The translations under genes and the position numbers were made by a program. Below the pieces are notes generated by a model, which saw nothing but the letters and a program-made list of their open reading frames with translations, ran no database searches and was not told the origin of the DNA. A stretch of DNA of 64,000 bases from NCBI GenBank assembly GCA_026702845.1, contig JADCLS010000001.1, positions 248,001 through 312,000 on the forward strand. The letters run 5' to 3'. The stretch is from Candidatus Heimdallarchaeota archaeon. Its GTDB lineage: Archaea > Asgardarchaeota > Heimdallarchaeia > Heimdallarchaeales > Kariarchaeaceae. Below are positions 9,338 through 17,739 of this stretch, one piece after another (position 1 is the first letter of the stretch; each line of letters opens with the position of its first letter).

Positions 9338-9733
9338 TCAGATTTTCACAAGTTTTTCTTCCTTTAAGATATCATTATCTATTTTCCAGCACTGAATATC
9401 CTGTATTTCCATATTATATACAGAAACTATCACATAACTCAGATTTGGCCAAGCCATCTTGAGGTCTGTTTCTGATGGTTTTGAAGGGTGATCTGGATGA
9501 GAGTGGTAAATCCCAACAATTTCTTCATCAGTAAGCTCATCCTCAACTGCAATCAACTCTAAAGGGTCTAGAAGGTATTTTTTTCTTTTATTTGGACTTA
9601 TATTGGTCATGGGTCTCATTCTTACTATTCTATTTGCTTTACCGATGAGTAAGCCACAGCCTTCCTCTGGATAGGAAGAAATAGCATGAGCTAGAATTGT
9701 GTCATGACAAGAGGATGATATAAGAAGATCCAT
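9338..9733 (-). CDS. Stand-alone JAMM/MPN+ metalloprotease
   Basis: This 131-residue single-domain protein has the full JAMM zinc site. Glu23/Glu24 lie in PEEGCGLLIG, and the HSH motif His77-x-His79 is followed by Ser87 and Asp90 in exact HxH-x7-S-x2-D spacing. JAMM enzymes of this size cleave isopeptide or peptide bonds after ubiquitin-like or SAMP-like modifiers, as in Rpn11-like and HvJAMM1-type desamplyases. Related proteins also process sulfur-carrier proteins (Mec type). No E1, E2 or modifier gene is in this window. The RING protein 3.7 kb downstream on the same strand is a possible functional relative, but it is separated by four unrelated genes. Activity is well supported; the substrate is not. 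Confidence 0.88.
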   Translation of the reverse strand: MDLLISSSCHDTILAHAISSYPEEGCGLLIGKANRIVRMRPMTNISPNKRKKYLLDPLELIAVEDELTDEEIVGIYHSHPDHPSKPSETDLKMAWPNLSYVIVSVYNMEIQDIQCWKIDNDILKEEKLVKI

Positions 9734-9967
9734 AGTTCTTCTTGAACATCCTTACTTATATGCCCTTATGTAGGTGAATATCCCATTACAACACACCACG
9801 GAACAGTAGATTGATGAAATGCTCAAAGATTGAAATCAAGAACTTATCAATACTCTCTCCCAGACGCAATAACAGTGTCACTAACTACTAAAGGATAATT
9901 TCATATATAAAGCTATACAGTTTTTATTTTATTATGTGAAATTTATTAATTTATTACGATTATAGGA

Positions 9968-12742
9968 TCAATGTTCCAATTCTATCTTAGGTAGTATTTT
10001 ATCCAACCATTTAGGTATCCACCAGTTATACTCTCCCAGCAATTTCATAGCAGCTGGAAGTAGAATAATTCGACTTATGGTGGCATCAACAAAGATAGCA
10101 ATAGCCATTGCCAGACCCATGATCTTCATTATTATCATTGGACTACCTGCAAAAACCAAGAAGGTTGCGATCATCACAAGTGCAGCTGAGGTAATAACAC
10201 CTGCTGTTTTAGAAATACCCACTCCAACACTTTCGTCCATCTTACCAGTTCTCAAGTATTCTTCCTTAATTCTACTAATAATTAGGATGGAATAATCCAT
10301 GCCAAGTCCAAGAATAGTAGTGAAGAGGAATGCAGGTAGGAAGTAGGTCAAACCTACTATTTCGGCTTCAAATAGTGTCACACCAAAGATCTCAATTAGG
10401 TTGAAGTATCCATACTGGAAAACCAACACGATTGAACCGAGACCAAATAAAATTGAACCAGAGATAGTAATGATAGCTTTAATAGGTAATGCGATACTTC
10501 TGAAAAGGATTAACAGAGCTAGAAAGATTAGTGCTACTGCTAATACTATCATTTCTGGTACATCTGCATACATATCATTCATACCATCAAGAAATATGGC
10601 TGATAAACCAGTTGTATATATGCCTACAATGCCGAATTTATAATTATCACCATCATTAAAAATCTCCTTGACTTTTTCACGGATGATGTCTATTAAATCC
10701 ATGGACTGAGGTGAGCCAGTATCTAACTGGGTGGTCATATCGATTTTGATGGTGTTGTTACCATGTTCAAAATTAATATATCCCTTCATATGATTCACCA
10801 TGTTCATTGCTTGTTCATACATAGGCAGATATGGATTCTCAATCATTACCAGTGATCCATTGGGATAAGTGATGGGAAATCCAGTGGTTTGATTGATTGC
10901 TGGTATTTGATCAGTTGATGGAAGGTTTTCTACTGCAAATAGAGCATCATTTAAGGTTTGGTAATCCAAGGTGATTACTTGATCCTTACCCATACTGATG
11001 GTATTGAATGTAGCAAAAGTATCGATTTCCAGGATCGTTCCATCCTTCTCACGTTCCTCAGACATTGATAAAGCCCAATCCGATAGTTCTCCTAACGACG
11101 CGATAATATTGATGGCTGTTTCATCATCCATGGCAAAGAAATCTGTATCTTCCCCTAGGTCAATAATTATGGACATAGGGTTAATGGAACCAAAATCAAA
11201 CTCTTCTTGCATAATCTCAAATCCATCACGACTTTCTTTACCTAATGGGAGCATCTTGACCATATCAAATCCCAAGTCAGTCTCAAAAGAGAGTACAACA
11301 AATGGTACCATAGTTAACAATCCTATGAATAAGAAGGTTAAGGGTTTGTTAATTACAGTTTTCGACCAATTCTCCCAGATGGTTTTCTTGTGTTTCTTCT
11401 GGCCTCTGAGCTCCTCTACCTGTTTATTGGCACCAGACATAATTCCAGGCCAGTCCAGAGCATTTCCAAAGAGTGCAAGTAGAGCTGGTGTTAGAGTTCT
11501 AGCTGTCAGAATGGAAATTGCTACTGCAATAGATACACCCACAGCCATACCTAGGGTGAAATCCGAACCTAAAACGAGTAATGACGAGAATCCAATAATA
11601 ACAGTGAACCCAGAGTACATCACTGCCTGACCCGTTGTTTTATTGGTCCTGGCAGCAGCTTCCTCTTGTGCAAGTCTGATGTGCTCTTTATCCCATCTAC
11701 GTTTGTTCAGTAATTCTGCTTTTCTTTTTCTGAATTCCTCTCTGAATCGTACTAGGCTAAATAGATTATAATCAATAGCTACAGCTATACCAATCATACC
11801 TATGATTGCTGGGAGAAAATCACTTACTCCATACAATCCAGTTTGTGCAATCCATGTGGTTAACAAGTATGCTGGTAGCAGTGACGCAACCATTGCAATA
11901 AGTGGAATAAGTATTCCCAGTGGTGATCTAAACACTATGGATAGAATTATAACTGCTACAATCACTGCATAAACCTCTGATTGTTCAAAAGTTTCATTGG
12001 CCAGATCCAAAGTATCAAGCATATTTGCAGCAGTACCAGTTACGATGAACTCAACCTTATCTTTCATCTCTGCAACAGAATGTATGTAGAGATCAATTGG
12101 AGGGTGAAATTGCGCAGGAATTCCTTGAAACGTCATAAAAGCGATGATTTCATTGTAATATGCTTCAGCACGATCGTAGATCTCCTGCTCCAAATCCTCT
12201 ACATTGAGCAGTTCATGTATTGTTTCGAGATGCTCTCGCAAGATCTCTTCTGCATCAATAAATGACATATCAGTTCCAACTATATTCAAGAGAGCAGTAT
12301 TCTCATCATCTGAAACTAACGATCTACCAAATGCATCCATCTCTGGGTTATCCTGATACACTGCAAGGAGATGTAGGAAACTTTCTGTGATAAACTGATC
12401 ATACCCGAGGTCAAACAAAGTATCATTTAGATATTGAACGAGAAAGAAAGTATAATTTCTCCACTGTGGAGAGAGAAAACTCTCATCGTCAGGTAATTGC
12501 ATGATTACAATATGTGTCAGATCATCGGCTGTGATGTTGAATCTCTCTTCATACAGCTCACTTCCGGACATGGATTCAGATTCTGTAAGAACCATCTCAG
12601 TGGCACTCTCAACATCCTCAGTCAATGCTTCACGTGCACCCATAGCTGCACTTCCGGCAATAATGGCAATCCAGAAAATTAGCACAATAATATGCTTCAG
12701 TCTGCTGGGACTTGCCTTGAGTTTTTTCGTTCCTTTACTCAT
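9968..12742 (-). CDS. RND-superfamily exporter, MmpL/HAE2 type
   Basis: This 924-residue membrane protein has the duplicated RND layout: TM1 at about 18-36, a large extracytosolic domain (40-250), five clustered helices (250-430), TM7 near 470, a second large outer domain (490-735) and the last five helices (740-910). Each half carries the conserved proton-path segment after its fourth helix (IGIAVAIDYNLFSLVRFREE and LGLGMDYSILIISRIKEE), with Asp in membrane as in MmpL proteins. It would use the proton gradient to move lipids, glycolipids or hydrophobic compounds across the membrane. It is divergent from a PadR-like regulator gene across a 223-bp gap that holds a dyad, which suggests control by that regulator. 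Confidence 0.88.
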   Translation of the reverse strand: MSKGTKKLKASPSRLKHIIVLIFWIAIIAGSAAMGAREALTEDVESATEMVLTESESMSGSELYEERFNITADDLTHIVIMQLPDDESFLSPQWRNYTFFLVQYLNDTLFDLGYDQFITESFLHLLAVYQDNPEMDAFGRSLVSDDENTALLNIVGTDMSFIDAEEILREHLETIHELLNVEDLEQEIYDRAEAYYNEIIAFMTFQGIPAQFHPPIDLYIHSVAEMKDKVEFIVTGTAANMLDTLDLANETFEQSEVYAVIVAVIILSIVFRSPLGILIPLIAMVASLLPAYLLTTWIAQTGLYGVSDFLPAIIGMIGIAVAIDYNLFSLVRFREEFRKRKAELLNKRRWDKEHIRLAQEEAAARTNKTTGQAVMYSGFTVIIGFSSLLVLGSDFTLGMAVGVSIAVAISILTARTLTPALLALFGNALDWPGIMSGANKQVEELRGQKKHKKTIWENWSKTVINKPLTFLFIGLLTMVPFVVLSFETDLGFDMVKMLPLGKESRDGFEIMQEEFDFGSINPMSIIIDLGEDTDFFAMDDETAINIIASLGELSDWALSMSEEREKDGTILEIDTFATFNTISMGKDQVITLDYQTLNDALFAVENLPSTDQIPAINQTTGFPITYPNGSLVMIENPYLPMYEQAMNMVNHMKGYINFEHGNNTIKIDMTTQLDTGSPQSMDLIDIIREKVKEIFNDGDNYKFGIVGIYTTGLSAIFLDGMNDMYADVPEMIVLAVALIFLALLILFRSIALPIKAIITISGSILFGLGSIVLVFQYGYFNLIEIFGVTLFEAEIVGLTYFLPAFLFTTILGLGMDYSILIISRIKEEYLRTGKMDESVGVGISKTAGVITSAALVMIATFLVFAGSPMIIMKIMGLAMAIAIFVDATISRIILLPAAMKLLGEYNWWIPKWLDKILPKIELEH

Positions 12743-12893
12743 TATGGTATTTGGCTCCTTCGAATATATAAATTATCATTTTGTGTAATAAATTATTCTT
12801 ATATTTGCGAAATAAATCTAAAAATATTATCTCCAAAAATAACAATAATTATTTGATTAAAACCTCTGAAATATACATTTATTATTTGATATA

Positions 12894-12917
12894 ATTTGCA
12901 TTCGCAAACATGCAAAT
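12894..12917. promoter_or_regulatory. Dyad operator between the RND exporter and the PadR-like gene
   Basis: A perfect inverted repeat has arms ATTTGCAT (12894-12901) and ATGCAAAT (12910-12917) with an 8-nt spacer. It ends 10 nt before the TATA box of the downstream regulator gene. Its placement next to the BRE/TATA region and between divergent genes is what an autoregulatory operator would show. Winged-helix dimers such as PadR bind sites of this type. The protein-operator pairing is an inference. Confidence 0.6.
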
Positions 12918-12926
12918 ATATCAACC

Positions 12927-12934
12927 TTTATAAT
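12927..12934 (+). promoter_or_regulatory. TATA box of the PadR-like/methyltransferase-like gene
   Basis: The sequence TTTATAAT is centred 36 nt before the GTG start at 12966. Archaeal transcription starts about 25 nt downstream, giving an expected 5' leader of only about 10 nt. Confidence 0.55.
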
Positions 12935-12965
12935 CGTCTTTTTACTAGGTCATCTGAATATCATC

Positions 12966-13922
12966 GTGTTTGGGTCAAAGAGTTTGCTGGAGAAATGGTC
13001 TGAGCCGTTTCTTGGTCTAAATTTACATTTCATGGAAATAGAGATCTTGAGATGTATTCATTATTATAAATTAACTGAAATATCTGAAATTTACGATTTT
13101 ATCTCGAACAGATATCCAAATGTTTCACTCTCTAAATCACAATTTTATAGAATCATTGAAAATTTGGAAAAAGGAAAAGGAGATGGAGCTCCCTATTTGG
13201 TTTCTTCAAGAGATAAGAAGAAAAATACCAAACAATTATCATGTTCGCAACGTGGAGAGAAGGAGCTATATTTCTTTGTTCAGTACATTTTATCGTTTTT
13301 AAGGGATCAGATTTTCACCGATGAGGCATTACGTGAAATGCTTCATCTTCTTACTCCTAACCTTGGGTGTTTGCGTAAATTCAAAATACTCAGTATAAGC
13401 CCTACTCCTTTAAACCTCCCTCTCCTGCTTGATATGTGTAAAAGCTGTGACCATCCTTTCAATATTGGAGATGAAGGGATTCAAAAACCCATAATTATCT
13501 CACTTCCTGGTGCTGATAAAGAACTCATTGAGATAGATAGGGATAAAATCCAGATTATTGAGAGTGAGACCCCATATGATCTACTACCAAAAGATGAGAG
13601 TATAGATCTGATATTTAATACTCTAAGTTTGTATCGCTATAATACGGAGGATACACTCAAAGAGCTTTATCGGATGCTCAAACCAAATGGACACATTTTC
13701 TTGTTTGAACCCACTGATAATCTTCCAAATCTTGTGATTCATATATTCAATGAAATGATTAAGACCAGAACTGTATCACAATCAGTTTGGAAAATTGATC
13801 CAGTGGAGAATCCACTTTTTTCCATTAATGAATTAAGTGAATTATTAGGTACTCATGGCTTTGATAATATCACACATAGATCTGAGTTGGCCATGACACT
13901 CTTCATAGCTAGGAAAAAATGA
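12966..13922 (+). CDS. PadR-like winged-helix fused to a methyltransferase-like domain
   Basis: The N-terminal 110 residues form a PadR-type winged helix (FMEIEILRCIHYYKLTEISEIY, then SKSQFYRIIENLEK and a wing). The C-terminal 190 residues end like a class I SAM methyltransferase of the Methyltransf_11 type (SIDLIFNTLSLYR, then LKELYRMLKPNGHIFLFEP). The usual glycine-rich SAM-binding loop (D-x-G-x-G-x-G) is not present; the corresponding strand reads KFKILSISPTPLN. The domain may therefore have lost catalysis and could act as a ligand sensor. The start is GTG; no in-frame ATG fits, and a TATA box and dyad precede it. It is divergent from the RND exporter, as expected for an efflux regulator. 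The 318 residues make this an unusual fusion. Confidence 0.6.
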   Translation: MFGSKSLLEKWSEPFLGLNLHFMEIEILRCIHYYKLTEISEIYDFISNRYPNVSLSKSQFYRIIENLEKGKGDGAPYLVSSRDKKKNTKQLSCSQRGEKELYFFVQYILSFLRDQIFTDEALREMLHLLTPNLGCLRKFKILSISPTPLNLPLLLDMCKSCDHPFNIGDEGIQKPIIISLPGADKELIEIDRDKIQIIESETPYDLLPKDESIDLIFNTLSLYRYNTEDTLKELYRMLKPNGHIFLFEPTDNLPNLVIHIFNEMIKTRTVSQSVWKIDPVENPLFSINELSELLGTHGFDNITHRSELAMTLFIARKK

Positions 13923-13961
13923 TAACCTATTTTAAGGTCTCAGCAAGAGTCAATATGAGCC

Positions 13962-14825
13962 ATGCCTATTGATGTAACACATATCCCTTTTTTAGGAGAT
14001 AGACGTAAGGTTATTCTCATTTTACTATTCACGCTTCTTGTTGCCATTGCTATAGGTAGTTTATCTAATAGCAATCCATCAAGCAGTGTGGATCCTTTTG
14101 TGTTTTACATCTCTCTCATAGCATTTAGTTATATTGCTATCATTTCTCTTCTACGCGCTAGTGGAGCTGATCCGAATAAATTTGAGATGACGATAATACC
14201 TGCATTTTTTATTATCATTTTAGTAATCACCTTAAGTATTTTTGAGGGTATGGCCAGCAATGAACCTGAACCAAATAATGGTACTATAATTTCAGAACAT
14301 ACACTGGCTGAAACTTCAATCTCCAACACAACGATAAATACTGGGAATGGAGATCCTACTATTACTGAATCGATGGTTCAGGATGCTGCTTCATCAGGAT
14401 TACCTCCAATGGTATTGGCTATTATCTTGGGATTGATGTTTATTGCTTTGAGTATTGTGATCATCTATTTTCTTTCTGGAAAGGACAGGATGCTACCCAA
14501 TATCCAATTTGCCAAGGAGGTGGAATATCACAAGAATTTACCTGCAACAAACAAAAAAATTATGGAGTATTATGTAGATGCAAGTCTTGCTCTTGAGAAA
14601 CTAAAAGGAAAAGCTCCAGAGTGGTTCTCACCAACAAAATTTGCTGGCAAGATTATTCTTAATCCCGGGCCTCCTGTTGCAGGATACTTCTCAATACTTA
14701 CGAGTATGTATGAGAAAGCTAGATTCTCAAGTGTAGAAATTACCAGTGATGATGTATTGGAGGCTCATGAGTTACATGGTCAGATTATGGTTTGGGTTGA
14801 GATGCAAATGGAGGAACGTGAATGA
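13962..14825 (+). CDS. Membrane protein with C-terminal DUF4129-like domain
   Basis: The 287-residue protein has three N-terminal membrane helices (about 15-35, 45-67, 77-98), an extracytosolic Thr/Ser/Asn-rich linker, a fourth helix (149-171) and a cytosolic helical domain. The last part (PPVAGYFSILTSMYEKARFSS, within 225-265) matches the DUF4129 pattern, in which a Tyr-Glu-x-Ala-Arg-(Y/F)-(G/S) motif is conserved. In bacteria and archaea DUF4129 proteins accompany transglutaminase-like, DUF58 and MoxR genes in envelope loci, but none of those is here. Its stop overlaps the start of the next gene by 4 nt (ATGA), so the two are translationally coupled. Confidence 0.55.
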   Translation: MPIDVTHIPFLGDRRKVILILLFTLLVAIAIGSLSNSNPSSSVDPFVFYISLIAFSYIAIISLLRASGADPNKFEMTIIPAFFIIILVITLSIFEGMASNEPEPNNGTIISEHTLAETSISNTTINTGNGDPTITESMVQDAASSGLPPMVLAIILGLMFIALSIVIIYFLSGKDRMLPNIQFAKEVEYHKNLPATNKKIMEYYVDASLALEKLKGKAPEWFSPTKFAGKIILNPGPPVAGYFSILTSMYEKARFSSVEITSDDVLEAHELHGQIMVWVEMQMEERE

Positions 14826-15322
14826 TATTTGAGGATCAAATATCCTTCTTTCTGATCCAATCTATGTGGGTCTTGATGTTAATTTTCTTGTTCAGTGATC
14901 TCAGAAGACGGATACGGCTATATATTGTACAAGAATGGGATATTAATTATAGTATACAAACCTCATTTAAGCGTGGGATCATCTCTACAGTAGTGAAATT
15001 ATATACTGGATTTCAGGATAAAAAACCCAAACAACTGGCTGAGACGGTTGCCATAGAAATATGCAAAAATGCAGGCCTCTATTATAATACCTCGATATTT
15101 GCATTTCTTCAACTCAGACAAGAGCCTCAAGAGCTAAAAAAATACTTCAAAAATGACGAGTTAGTATCATTTCTATCTCGACCAGATGTATGGACAAATG
15201 TGTACATGCTTAGAAAGAAAACTATCTTTTCGAGAAAACATACAACTGTCACTCCTGATTTTCTAGCTGAGTTGGAACGAATGGTGGATATATTCCGATT
15301 TGAATTGGCTAGTCAGATATAA
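14822..15322 (+). CDS. Membrane-anchored hypothetical protein coupled to the DUF4129 protein
   Basis: I do not recognise this 166-residue protein. One membrane helix lies near the N-terminus (FFLIQSMWVLMLIFLFS, about 9-26), followed by a basic stretch (RRRIRL) that marks the cytosolic side, and then about 130 residues of mainly helical cytosolic domain without obvious catalytic motifs. Its ATG overlaps the TGA of the preceding DUF4129-like gene in ATGA, so the two are made together and probably interact. No signal peptide, zinc site or nucleotide-binding loop was seen. Confidence 0.65.
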   Translation: MIFEDQISFFLIQSMWVLMLIFLFSDLRRRIRLYIVQEWDINYSIQTSFKRGIISTVVKLYTGFQDKKPKQLAETVAIEICKNAGLYYNTSIFAFLQLRQEPQELKKYFKNDELVSFLSRPDVWTNVYMLRKKTIFSRKHTTVTPDFLAELERMVDIFRFELASQI

Positions 15323-15387
15323 AATTTCTCACCATTCAAGTGGTCAATTTCCCAACTATATTATATCTGAGCTAGTATCCTTGATGT

Positions 15388-16617
15388 ATGCACATCTATC
15401 GAATCGGTTTGGATTCAACAGATTCTCCTCTTGGTGGTTGTACTACCTGGACTGCGGTGAGATTAATTGAACTCTTGCAGAAACATAAGGTGCAACTGCT
15501 AGTTCTTCCCAGATTGATACGATTGAACCCAAATATCCCCAGTAAAACCCGGGGAAATGCTGCAATTGCCTTCATCATCTCAACTGATTTGACAATTGAA
15601 GAATTATCTAGATTGTGTATACCCATAATTGATGCTGATTACAAAAGATACTCCATTGAAGATGGTAAACTGCCTGGATTTGCTATAGCTGGAAATAATA
15701 TTTCTTCCGAATTATACTGGAGAGCAGTACAACATGTAGTTACCTTGGATGAAGCAATTCAATTAGTCAATCCTCTTTTAATCTGGCCAGAGGGTAGTAA
15801 CGGATTAATAGGTGCTTTGGCTGCAATTAGTGCTGAATTACCAGATTTCACGTTTGAGGTGATTGCGTATCGTGATTTATCTAATTGTGGATCACCACGT
15901 GTTCTCAACCTTGAAAACTTAAAATCAATAGTTAAGAAGTATCCATCTACTTTCTCATCTGTAGATGGACATCGTGAGTTGATTGCACCTTCAGGGCCTG
16001 ATCCTGTATTTTGTGGTATCAGGGGGCATAACCAACAAGAATTATATGATTTTATTCAGGATCTAGAGTTATCTGAACCAATTTCCTATTTGCAGATGTT
16101 TATTTCCAACCAAGCAACTAATGCACATGTGAGTAAAAGAAATGAGGTTCTGCATTCATATTCCTGTTTCAGTGCACCTATTGTGATTACCTCGGATCCA
16201 AAAATAATTCAAGGTGGGCATACATTCCTTAATGCAAGGGTGCATACAACATCAATTCAACTCCGTTTCTTCGAACCTACAAAAGAACTGGCGAGAAAAG
16301 CTCAATCCCTTAGAAAAGGAGATCAAATTTATATCCATGGAGCAGTATCTGATCAAACCAAAATAATTAATGTTGAATATATGGAAATCTTAGATTTGGT
16401 ATCACATATTGAAATAAATCCTCCCATTTGTATTTGTTCTCGAAGGATGACAAGTGCAGGTTTTCTAGCAGGTTATAAATGCAAAACTTGTAATTACAAA
16501 TCATTCAACTCTGAAAAGGTCAGAACTAGAAGATCCTTGTTCATTGGTGAAAGAGTGTATGCTTCAAAATCAGCACAGAGACATTTGACAAAGCCACTTG
16601 AGCGTATTCATTTATGA
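15388..16617 (+). CDS. tiaS: tRNA(Ile2) 2-agmatinylcytidine synthetase TiaS
   Basis: TiaS attaches agmatine to C34 of the CAU-anticodon isoleucine tRNA using ATP, so that it reads AUA; it is essential in most archaea. The N-terminal signature GLDSTDSPLGGCTTW is diagnostic. A ferredoxin-like/FLD domain follows (CGIRGHNQQEL and SYLQMFISNQATNAH, the latter starting the OB-fold region), and a C-terminal zinc ribbon is seen as CICSRRMTS and YKCKTCNYKS. At 409 residues it is full length. It converges on the FakA-like gene with a 10-nt overlap. The substrate tRNA gene is not in this window. Identity is firm. Confidence 0.95.
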   Translation: MHIYRIGLDSTDSPLGGCTTWTAVRLIELLQKHKVQLLVLPRLIRLNPNIPSKTRGNAAIAFIISTDLTIEELSRLCIPIIDADYKRYSIEDGKLPGFAIAGNNISSELYWRAVQHVVTLDEAIQLVNPLLIWPEGSNGLIGALAAISAELPDFTFEVIAYRDLSNCGSPRVLNLENLKSIVKKYPSTFSSVDGHRELIAPSGPDPVFCGIRGHNQQELYDFIQDLELSEPISYLQMFISNQATNAHVSKRNEVLHSYSCFSAPIVITSDPKIIQGGHTFLNARVHTTSIQLRFFEPTKELARKAQSLRKGDQIYIHGAVSDQTKIINVEYMEILDLVSHIEINPPICICSRRMTSAGFLAGYKCKTCNYKSFNSEKVRTRRSLFIGERVYASKSAQRHLTKPLERIHL

Positions 16618-17624
16618 GATAACAATGCTTGTGTTTTCATATCATCAATTTTGACTGCATGAAGTTGGCCATAGGATGAGAATGTGTAGATGGCTTCTTG
16701 GGGAGTGTCTGTATGAACATGCAATTTTAATTCATCATCATTGCCAATTATAAGTAAAGAATCACCATATTTTTCCATCATTTTTCTCATTTCTTGCTCA
16801 CTAGAATTGGATGCTATGATCATAGCTTCTGTACAGTAACGATAATTGATTTCGGTATGTGAAATATCGACTTCATTTGTTAACCCTTCTAGTCCTGCAA
16901 GCAAATTCATTACTCGTGGTCCCTTGAATTGATCAGCGATGACAAACAACCATCCCTGAATGAGATAAACAAAACCTAACGCTCCTGCATCAACAACCTT
17001 CGCCTTTTTCAATTCCTCCATTAGATTTGGTGTATCCAATGTCGCTTTTTGAGCAATTTGATAACAGTACTCAACCAGCTCCTTCCAATCAGCTCCTTCC
17101 TCAGCCTTTAATTTTGCAGCTTCAGCGGTTTCTTTGACAACGGTCAGAATTGTTCCCTCTCTTGGGTTCAGAACTGCTTTATAAGCTCGTTTACTACCTT
17201 CAATCAGTGCATCAGCAAAAATCATGGTTGTTACATCATCACAATTCTGAATAGACTTAGCAAATCCAACAAAAAATTGTGATAAAATGACTCCTGAATT
17301 TCCCTTGGCCCCCATAAATGCTCCCTTTGCAATTGCTTTACTAGCATTTTTTATAGTTAAAGCTTCTGTTTCAGAGATTTTATCCAATTCCTCAACAATA
17401 GTCCTCATAGTGGAATAGATGTTCAGTCCAGTATCGCCATCAGGCACGGGAAATACATTAATTGCATTGAGGTAATCGGTTTTTTCATCGATTTTCTTGA
17501 AACTTGATACTATCATTTGTTTTAGGAGGGTACCACTGAACGTCAATAAAATCTTCCTTAATTGGTTTATATCTGAGAACTTTATTAATTTTTTGAGATA
17601 TGAATCATTCTGTTTTACAGTCAT
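16608..17624 (-). CDS. FakA-like DAK (DhaL) domain protein, short form
   Basis: The protein has 338 residues from the ATG at 17624. The longer frame to 17795 would overlap the divergent gene and adds no recognisable domain, so I prefer the shorter start. The N-terminal DhaL/DAK2 kinase domain carries NVFPVPDGDTGLN and AKGAFMGAKGNSGVILSQ (Mg-ATP binding Asp residues and phosphate loop). A middle domain shows YRYCTEAM and LKLHVHTDTP, the Cys and His-x-His that bind zinc in FakA. Bacterial FakA is about 550 residues; the C-terminal domain is absent here, and so is a DegV/FakB lipid carrier. The substrate is therefore uncertain: fatty acid phosphorylation is the known family role, but archaeal membranes use isoprenoids. 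Confidence 0.8.
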   Translation of the reverse strand: MTVKQNDSYLKKLIKFSDINQLRKILLTFSGTLLKQMIVSSFKKIDEKTDYLNAINVFPVPDGDTGLNIYSTMRTIVEELDKISETEALTIKNASKAIAKGAFMGAKGNSGVILSQFFVGFAKSIQNCDDVTTMIFADALIEGSKRAYKAVLNPREGTILTVVKETAEAAKLKAEEGADWKELVEYCYQIAQKATLDTPNLMEELKKAKVVDAGALGFVYLIQGWLFVIADQFKGPRVMNLLAGLEGLTNEVDISHTEINYRYCTEAMIIASNSSEQEMRKMMEKYGDSLLIIGNDDELKLHVHTDTPQEAIYTFSSYGQLHAVKIDDMKTQALLSHK

Positions 17625-17739
17625 ATAATATTCTAGTACTGATATTTTACATTTCACATAAGATGAAAAAATGAAATTTTGTGTAATATCGCACTTACAT
17701 TGCATAACTATAATATTGGTAAATTTTTTCATCCTTCTT

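Noticed and set aside
9734..9967. TTGATGA box near 9812 as a possible C/D-box guide RNA
   Set aside because: No CTGA D box at a proper distance and no closing stem were found.
10998..11630. 210-codon plus-strand frame inside the RND exporter gene
   Set aside because: It is a shadow frame: low-complexity Ser/Ile-rich translation, with the opposite strand encoding clear RND motifs.
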